9,538 bases of DNA from UBA6382 sp963631415 (GTDB taxonomy: Bacteria; Bacteroidota; Bacteroidia; Bacteroidales; Bacteroidaceae). Numbering within the stretch: position 1 is the stretch's first letter; each line of letters opens with the position of its first letter. Location: the NCBI GenBank assembly GCA_963631415.1, contig CAVGQS010000095.1:1-9538 (forward strand), read 5' to 3'. Below the pieces are notes generated by a model, which was not told where the DNA came from, did no database searches, and saw only the letters and a program-made list of their open reading frames with translations. Positions 5,762 to 9,538 of the stretch are shown here, piece after piece. The position numbers and the translations under genes were made by a program.

Positions 5762-7819
5762 TTATTTCAAACCTGTGTTGAACGCCGACAGCCTCTTCTC
5801 CATGCCGTACTGGTCCGGATAGATTATCATGACGCTGTTGTCGGCAAAGTGCTGTCCCACTATCGAGGGCAGCTTCATCATCGTGGGGTGATACGACGGG
5901 GCGCCGCTGCGCGCGGCTATGAACACCACCATGTGGCTCTCGTCCACCTGCTGCCTCAGCTCCACTATTCTGTCGTAGTCGCCAAACGGGCAGTGCTGTA
6001 TCCTGACCTTGCCGTAGTGCTTGGCCTGGCGCTTGCAGATGCGCATCCACTCCTCGTCCTCGCAGTAGAAGACGGTCTGGCAGTCCAGCTGGCGCCCGAG
6101 CCTCAGCACGTGGTTCAGCCAGCGCACGAAGCCCTCCTCCTTGCCCGCCCTCTGCGGCACTATCACGTGTATGCGCCTTATGGTGTTGAGCGGGCGCATC
6201 GTGTGGAGAATGATTATCTGGCGCGTTATCGTGGCGAGCATCTCCGGGATGACGCTGCCGAAGCCGGTGGCAGCCTTGCCGCCCGTGAGGTGGTAGCCCA
6301 TCAGTATCTCCGAGGCCTCAAAGTCTTTCATCAGGTGCGACAGCCCCGTCACGGGGTTCACGCTCGAGCGCACCACCTTCTTCAGGTTGACGCCCGCCGA
6401 CGCAGCCACCACGGCGGCGTCGTTGACCATCTGCCTGGCTGCGTTGAGCTCGCGCTCGTTGCCCACGGCGTCGAGCACCAGCCTCACTCCCACCAGCGGC
6501 GTGGTGCTGCGGTGGGGGCGCATCAAGATGGCAGCGGTGATGAGATTGCGCATCGACTCGGTGCGCGACAGCGCCACGAGCAGCTTGTCCTCCACGCCCA
6601 TCTGCTCGTCGTCGCTCACCTCGTTGAGGCTTATGCGCTTCGACGCCGCTGAGGTGACGAAGGCGCTGAATACGCAACTGAACAATATGAGCAGCACCAC
6701 CGCGTTGAGCAGCGTGTCGTCCACGAGCGGAGCGCCCGAGGGCAGCGTCAGCCTGCGCCCCACCATCACTATGGCGAGTCCGCCGGCGGCATGCGCTGAG
6801 GTGAGTCCCGTCATCATCAGGCGGCAGTCGGAGCCGAGCTTGAACATGGCGGCGGTCAGCCACGCGCCTATGCACTTGGACAGCAGCGCCACCACCACTA
6901 CCACAGCGGTGACTATCAAGGCCTGCTCGCTTGCCACCAGCAGCCTCACGTCTATCAGCATGCCCACGCCAATCAGGAAATATGGTATGAACAGGGCGTT
7001 GCCCACAAAGTCGATATGGTTCATCAGCGGCACGGAGGCAGGTATGTAGCGGTTGAACACCAGGCCCGCCAAGAAGGCGCCGAGCACGCCCTCCAGCCCG
7101 AGGCTGTCGCTCACGGCGGCGCTCAGCAGCACCATACACATCACAAAGATGTACTGCAGCACGTCGTCAGATATCTTGCGAAACACAAAGCGGATAATCC
7201 GGGGGCAGATGAAAATCACGGCAGCCATATACACCGCAAACTTCACCACTATCAGCAGCCACGACCACGAGCCGCCACCGCCCTCAAACGTCGAAGCCAT
7301 CGACGCCAGCACAAACAGCGACAGCACCAGCGATATCATCGTGGCAACCACCGACAGCGTGACGCCACGATGCTGAGCCAGGCCGTAGCGCGACGCAATG
7401 CTGAACGCCACCATGGTGTGGCTCGACAGTATGCACGCCACCAGTATCGACGCCGCCTCGCTCATGCCCAGCAGCCAGAACGACGACGCATAGCCCATGA
7501 GGAACGGCACGCCGAAACTCATCAGGCCGAACGTCACCACCTGCTTGCGGCTGGTCTTGAGCGCCGACATGTCCATCGACAGCCCTGCCGTAAACATGAT
7601 GTAGTAGAGACCCACCTGGCCGAAAATCTCAAAACTGGCGTCCCTCTCCAAGATGCCAAACCCGTAGGGGCCCACCAGCACGCCGGCAAGCACCATGCCC
7701 ACCAGAGGCGGAATCCTCAGGCGCTCAAACAGCACCGGAGCCGCCAGTATCAGCAGCAGCACACAGAAGATTATCCATGTGGGGTCGGCTATGGGGAATA
7801 TGTCGGAAAACGATATCAT
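5762..7819 (-). CDS. CPA2-type cation:proton antiporter-like membrane protein with USP-like C-terminal region
   Basis: Of 685 residues, about 1-392 form a polytopic membrane domain of the CPA2 (Kef/NapA-like) family: RIPPLVGMVLAGVLVGPYGF (35-54), LYYIMFTAGLSMDM (71-84), LSSHTMVAFSIASRYG (131-146), GLEGVLGAFLAGLVFNR (241-257) and FIPYFLIGVGMLID (277-290). About 410-675 is cytosolic and reads as one or two universal-stress-protein-like domains (DKLLVALSRTESMRNLI onward), probably regulatory. The helix that in Bacteroidetes relatives I recall as GGT-I-ITD-T reads VATMISLVLSLF (158-169) here, so the expected ion-binding Asp is Leu164; Lys315 in a later helix remains. Transport may therefore be altered or lost. 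It is the first gene of the probable five-gene operon, and the ATG at 7819 gives a normal N-terminus. Confidence 0.92.
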   Translation of the reverse strand: MISFSDIFPIADPTWIIFCVLLLILAAPVLFERLRIPPLVGMVLAGVLVGPYGFGILERDASFEIFGQVGLYYIMFTAGLSMDMSALKTSRKQVVTFGLMSFGVPFLMGYASSFWLLGMSEAASILVACILSSHTMVAFSIASRYGLAQHRGVTLSVVATMISLVLSLFVLASMASTFEGGGGSWSWLLIVVKFAVYMAAVIFICPRIIRFVFRKISDDVLQYIFVMCMVLLSAAVSDSLGLEGVLGAFLAGLVFNRYIPASVPLMNHIDFVGNALFIPYFLIGVGMLIDVRLLVASEQALIVTAVVVVVALLSKCIGAWLTAAMFKLGSDCRLMMTGLTSAHAAGGLAIVMVGRRLTLPSGAPLVDDTLLNAVVLLILFSCVFSAFVTSAASKRISLNEVSDDEQMGVEDKLLVALSRTESMRNLITAAILMRPHRSTTPLVGVRLVLDAVGNERELNAARQMVNDAAVVAASAGVNLKKVVRSSVNPVTGLSHLMKDFEASEILMGYHLTGGKAATGFGSVIPEMLATITRQIIILHTMRPLNTIRRIHVIVPQRAGKEEGFVRWLNHVLRLGRQLDCQTVFYCEDEEWMRICKRQAKHYGKVRIQHCPFGDYDRIVELRQQVDESHMVVFIAARSGAPSYHPTMMKLPSIVGQHFADNSVMIIYPDQYGMEKRLSAFNTGLK

Positions 7820-7988
7820 CAGAACTATCTGCGTATTACTGTCTTGCGTTATTGACGGGACATTGCTGTCGGGACGTTACCGTTGGCATTACTGCTTGGC
7901 GTTGTTATTTTGGCGTTGCGCCGCACAATGCGCCAGATGTCCGAAACCCGCATCTTGGGCAGCGGTGGCGCCACGTCGGTTTAAGTTA

Positions 7989-8018
7989 CAAAATTAACTC
8001 TTTTTCAGTCAAATCAAT
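7989..8018 (-). promoter_or_regulatory. Candidate promoter of the antiporter operon
   Basis: On the minus strand, TAATTTTG (plus 7989-7996) matches the Bacteroidetes -7 consensus TAnnTTTG. A TTG lies 18 nt upstream (in CATTGATTTGAC), one base short of the usual 19-21 spacing to the -33 TTTG. Transcription would start near 7981, giving a leader of about 160 nt before the ATG. The leader holds imperfect direct repeats (around 7835-7853 and 7888-7909) but no recognised riboswitch. Confidence 0.5.
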
Positions 8019-8114
8019 GCCGTTTTGACGCCAAATCGGGGACTCAGCGCCCCACCAATGCGCCACCCCCTCAAAAACACGGCTGCACACACGCCAATTA
8101 CGCATTCTTTTTAT

Positions 8115-8122
8115 TATTTTTG
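8115..8122 (+). promoter_or_regulatory. Candidate -7 element of the asd promoter
   Basis: TATTTTTG matches the Bacteroidetes -7 consensus TAnnTTTG and is identical to the octamer in front of umuD. The predicted start point is near 8129, giving a leader of about 100 nt. No clear -33 TTTG is seen. The in-frame extension of asd upstream of 8228 overlaps this element, which argues against a longer protein. Confidence 0.55.
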
Positions 8123-8167
8123 CACACTGGTCGGCACTCGGAGCAGCAAGAAGACTGCGCCAGCCGC

Positions 8168-8227
8168 CACACCACACACAAACAAAGACAACACACTAAA
8201 ACACACACAACTAACACTATCACGCAG
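8168..8227 (+). other. A/C-rich, G-poor 5' leader of asd
   Basis: The 60 nt before the asd ATG are almost wholly A and C (CACACAAACAAAGACAACAC and similar), with only three G residues and no Shine-Dalgarno sequence. Such a leader cannot fold well. It agrees with the known tendency of Bacteroidetes to start translation on unstructured A-rich leaders. No attenuator or riboswitch was recognised between here and the start point. Confidence 0.55.
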
Positions 8228-9241
8228 ATGAACGTAGCTATCGTGGGCGCCAGCGGTGCCGTAGGACAAGAGTTTATGCGCATACTTGCCGAGCGCAATT
8301 TCCCCATCGACGAACTGACACTGTTCGGCTCAAGCCGCTCAGCCGGCAGGCAATACACCTTCAAGGGCAAAACCTGCACAGTCAAGGAACTCCGCCACGG
8401 CGACGACTTCAAGGGCATCGACGTAGTCTTCACCTCTGCCGGAGCCGGCGTCTCGAAAGAATACCTTGACGACATCACACGCTACGGAGCCGTCATGATC
8501 GACAACTCCAGCGCCTTCCGCATGGACACCGACGTGCCACTCGTAGTGCCCGAATGCAACGCCCAGGACGCGCTGGCGCGCCCCCGCGGCGTGATAGCCA
8601 ACCCCAACTGCACCACCATCATGATGGTAGTAGTGCTGCAGCCCATCGAAAAACTCTCCCACATCAAGCGCATACACATCTCATCCTACCAGAGCGCGTC
8701 GGGAGCCGGAGCCGCAGCCATGGACGAACTCAAGCAGCAATACAAGGAACTGGTAGAGACCGGCGAGGCCAAGACCATCAAGAAGTTCCCGCACCAGCTC
8801 GCCTACAACGTCATTCCGCAAATCGACGTGATGACCGAGACCGACTACACCAAGGAGGAAATGAAGATGTACAACGAGACACGCAAAATCATGCACTCCG
8901 ACGTGCGCACCTCAGCCACCTGCGTCAGAGTCTCCTCGCTCCGCTCCCACTCCGAAGCCGTGTGGATTGAGACCGAGCAGCCCCTCAGCGTCGACGACGT
9001 CCGCAAAGCCGTAGCCGCAGCGCCCGGATGCACCCTCGTCGACGACCCACAGAACTACGTCTACCCCATGCCGCTCGAGTCGGCAGGCAAAGACGACGTC
9101 TACGTAGGCCGCATCCGCAAGGACCTCGCCAACGACAACGGCATCACACTGTGGCTCACCGGCGACCAAATCCGCAAGGGTGCCGCCCTCAACGCCGTCC
9201 AGATAGCCGAATACCTCATCAAGGTCGGCAACATCAAGTAA
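8228..9241 (+). CDS. asd: Aspartate-semialdehyde dehydrogenase
   Basis: The 337-residue cytosolic enzyme reduces aspartyl phosphate to aspartate semialdehyde with NADPH, the branch point to lysine/diaminopimelate, threonine and methionine. The N-terminal Rossmann motif is GASGAVG (7-13), the catalytic cysteine is Cys128 in NPNCTT, and the catalytic histidine is His241 in RSHSEA. SSYQSASGAGAAAMDEL (152-168) is also typical of the family. The length is normal. The ATG at 8228 is chosen because MNVAIVGASG is the standard N-terminus; the open frame continues 36 codons upstream, but that stretch is A/C-rich leader and overlaps the promoter. The gene stands alone, divergent from the antiporter operon, and is closed by its own terminator. 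Confidence 0.97.
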   Translation: MNVAIVGASGAVGQEFMRILAERNFPIDELTLFGSSRSAGRQYTFKGKTCTVKELRHGDDFKGIDVVFTSAGAGVSKEYLDDITRYGAVMIDNSSAFRMDTDVPLVVPECNAQDALARPRGVIANPNCTTIMMVVVLQPIEKLSHIKRIHISSYQSASGAGAAAMDELKQQYKELVETGEAKTIKKFPHQLAYNVIPQIDVMTETDYTKEEMKMYNETRKIMHSDVRTSATCVRVSSLRSHSEAVWIETEQPLSVDDVRKAVAAAPGCTLVDDPQNYVYPMPLESAGKDDVYVGRIRKDLANDNGITLWLTGDQIRKGAALNAVQIAEYLIKVGNIK

Positions 9242-9301
9242 ACAGACCGCCAAACCCCCTTTGCCAACACGCAAACCCCGTTTTTACAACACATAAGACA
9301 C

Positions 9302-9338
9302 AAGGGCAGAATTCGCACCACCGAATTCTGCCCTTTTT
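9302..9338 (+). terminator. Intrinsic terminator of asd
   Basis: AAGGGCAGAATTCG (9302-9315) pairs perfectly with CGAATTCTGCCCTT (9322-9335), a 14-bp stem closed by the 6-nt loop CACCAC, and the T run reaches 9338. It begins 61 nt after the asd stop. Confidence 0.95.
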
Positions 9339-9359
9339 CATTACGCCGCCGCCACACCA

Positions 9360-9381
9360 AAAGCCACCCCAAAGCCACCCC
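9360..9381 (+). repeat. 11-bp perfect tandem duplication
   Basis: AAAGCCACCCC occurs at 9360-9370 and again at 9371-9381 without a gap. It lies between the asd terminator and the right repeat array. It is probably a replication-slippage duplication of no known function. Confidence 0.6.
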
Positions 9382-9413
9382 CTCCGCACCCCAACAACAC
9401 TTAAGAGTTTTTT

Positions 9414-9479
9414 GTGCGGACTTAAAAAAATTTTATGCGGACTTAAAAAATTTTCGTGCGGACTTAACGAAAAAATTTC
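9414..9479 (+). repeat. Right 21-bp-period tandem repeat array (three units)
   Basis: GTGCGGACTTAA starts at 9414 and 9456, and ATGCGGACTTAA at 9435, so the spacing is exactly 21 bp. Each unit continues into an A-then-T tract such as AAAAAATTTT, placing the A/T tracts two helical turns apart. Positions 9418-9479 match the reverse complement of 69-130 at 60 of 62 positions. The array lies 75 nt beyond the asd terminator. Function unknown; candidates are a dispersed 3'-end intergenic repeat, a bent-DNA site or a protein-binding (iteron-like) array. Confidence 0.9.
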
Positions 9480-9538
9480 GGGCGAAACGCTGCAACGTTT
9501 CGCCCCGAAACGTTGCTTTGTTTCGCCCGAAACGTTGC
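9476..9538. repeat. Hairpin cluster with a repeated CGAAACGTTGC unit, cut by the window end
   Basis: Three inverted repeats follow each other: TTTCG-GG-CGAAA (9476-9487), GCAACGTTTCG-CCC-CGAAACGTTGC (9492-9502 and 9506-9516, a perfect 11-bp stem) and GTTTCG-CC-CGAAAC (9520-9533). CGAAACGYTGC also recurs as a direct repeat at 9483, 9506 and 9528, spaced 23 and 22 bp. There are no unique spacers, so this is not CRISPR. The array probably continues past the window. Confidence 0.8.

Noticed and set aside
7016..7855. 279-codon plus-strand open frame opposite the antiporter gene
   Set aside because: Its His/Arg/Gln-rich composition is an artefact of reading the antisense of membrane-protein codons.
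7820..8114. Search for a riboswitch or small RNA in the antiporter-asd spacer
   Set aside because: Only promoter-like elements, weak direct repeats and a short GGGG/CCCC hairpin (8038-8053) were seen; nothing matches a known class.
69..9479. Terminal inverted repeats of a 9.3-kb transposon
   Set aside because: No transposase or recombinase lies between the copies, the contents include core genes such as asd, no target duplication is visible, and each copy sits beside a separate terminator. A dispersed intergenic repeat fits better.
9476..9538. Possible CRISPR array
   Set aside because: The repeats are about 11 bp at 22-23 bp spacing, with inverted copies filling the gaps, no unique spacers and no cas genes.

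Overview
The window most likely comes from a Bacteroidales chromosome with fairly high GC, perhaps a Muribaculaceae-like gut lineage; the family-level guess is inference. Support: promoter -7 elements fit the Bacteroidetes form TAnnTTTG (TATTTTTG twice, TAATTTTG once), start codons lack Shine-Dalgarno sequences, and several proteins have a Bacteroidales look (CPA2 antiporter with a USP-like tail, LolD-type ATPase, CvfB, a UmuD with a long N-terminus). No rRNA, tRNA, transposase, integrase or CRISPR array was found.

Layout. Positions 1-428 are non-coding and hold a 21-bp-period repeat array, a small palindrome and the intrinsic terminator of the umuDC unit. Seven genes then lie on the minus strand. 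In transcription order (right to left) they are: a USP-tailed CPA2 antiporter-like membrane protein (7819-5762), a LolD-like ABC ATPase (5731-5003), CvfB (4969-4133), a metallophosphoesterase lipoprotein (4126-3287), a small secreted probable beta-barrel protein (3306-2551), a UmuD-like self-cleaving protein (2427-1792) and the polymerase V catalytic subunit UmuC (1694-429). The first five are closely packed or overlapping and look like one operon. umuD has its own promoter-like site with an inverted repeat beside it. A 408-bp divergent spacer separates the antiporter from asd (8228-9241, plus strand), which ends in a perfect hairpin terminator.

Two things stand out. First, the UmuD protein carries about 90 residues before its cleavage site, and these read as a Gly/Arg hook plus a ribbon-helix-helix DNA-binding domain. 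With the TGATATC-N8-GATATCA inverted repeat next to its promoter, this suggests a self-controlled, damage-inducible mutagenesis operon in which the polymerase accessory factor is also the repressor. Second, both ends of the window carry the same non-coding module: three 21-bp units with phased A/T tracts, then a small hairpin. Each sits just beyond a terminator and in the same orientation relative to the upstream gene. The two copies match at 60 of 62 positions over the core, and the hairpin stem differs by a compensatory base-pair swap, so the module looks like a maintained 3'-end intergenic element.

The antiporter-like protein also appears to lack the acidic residue that its relatives carry in the ion-binding helix.
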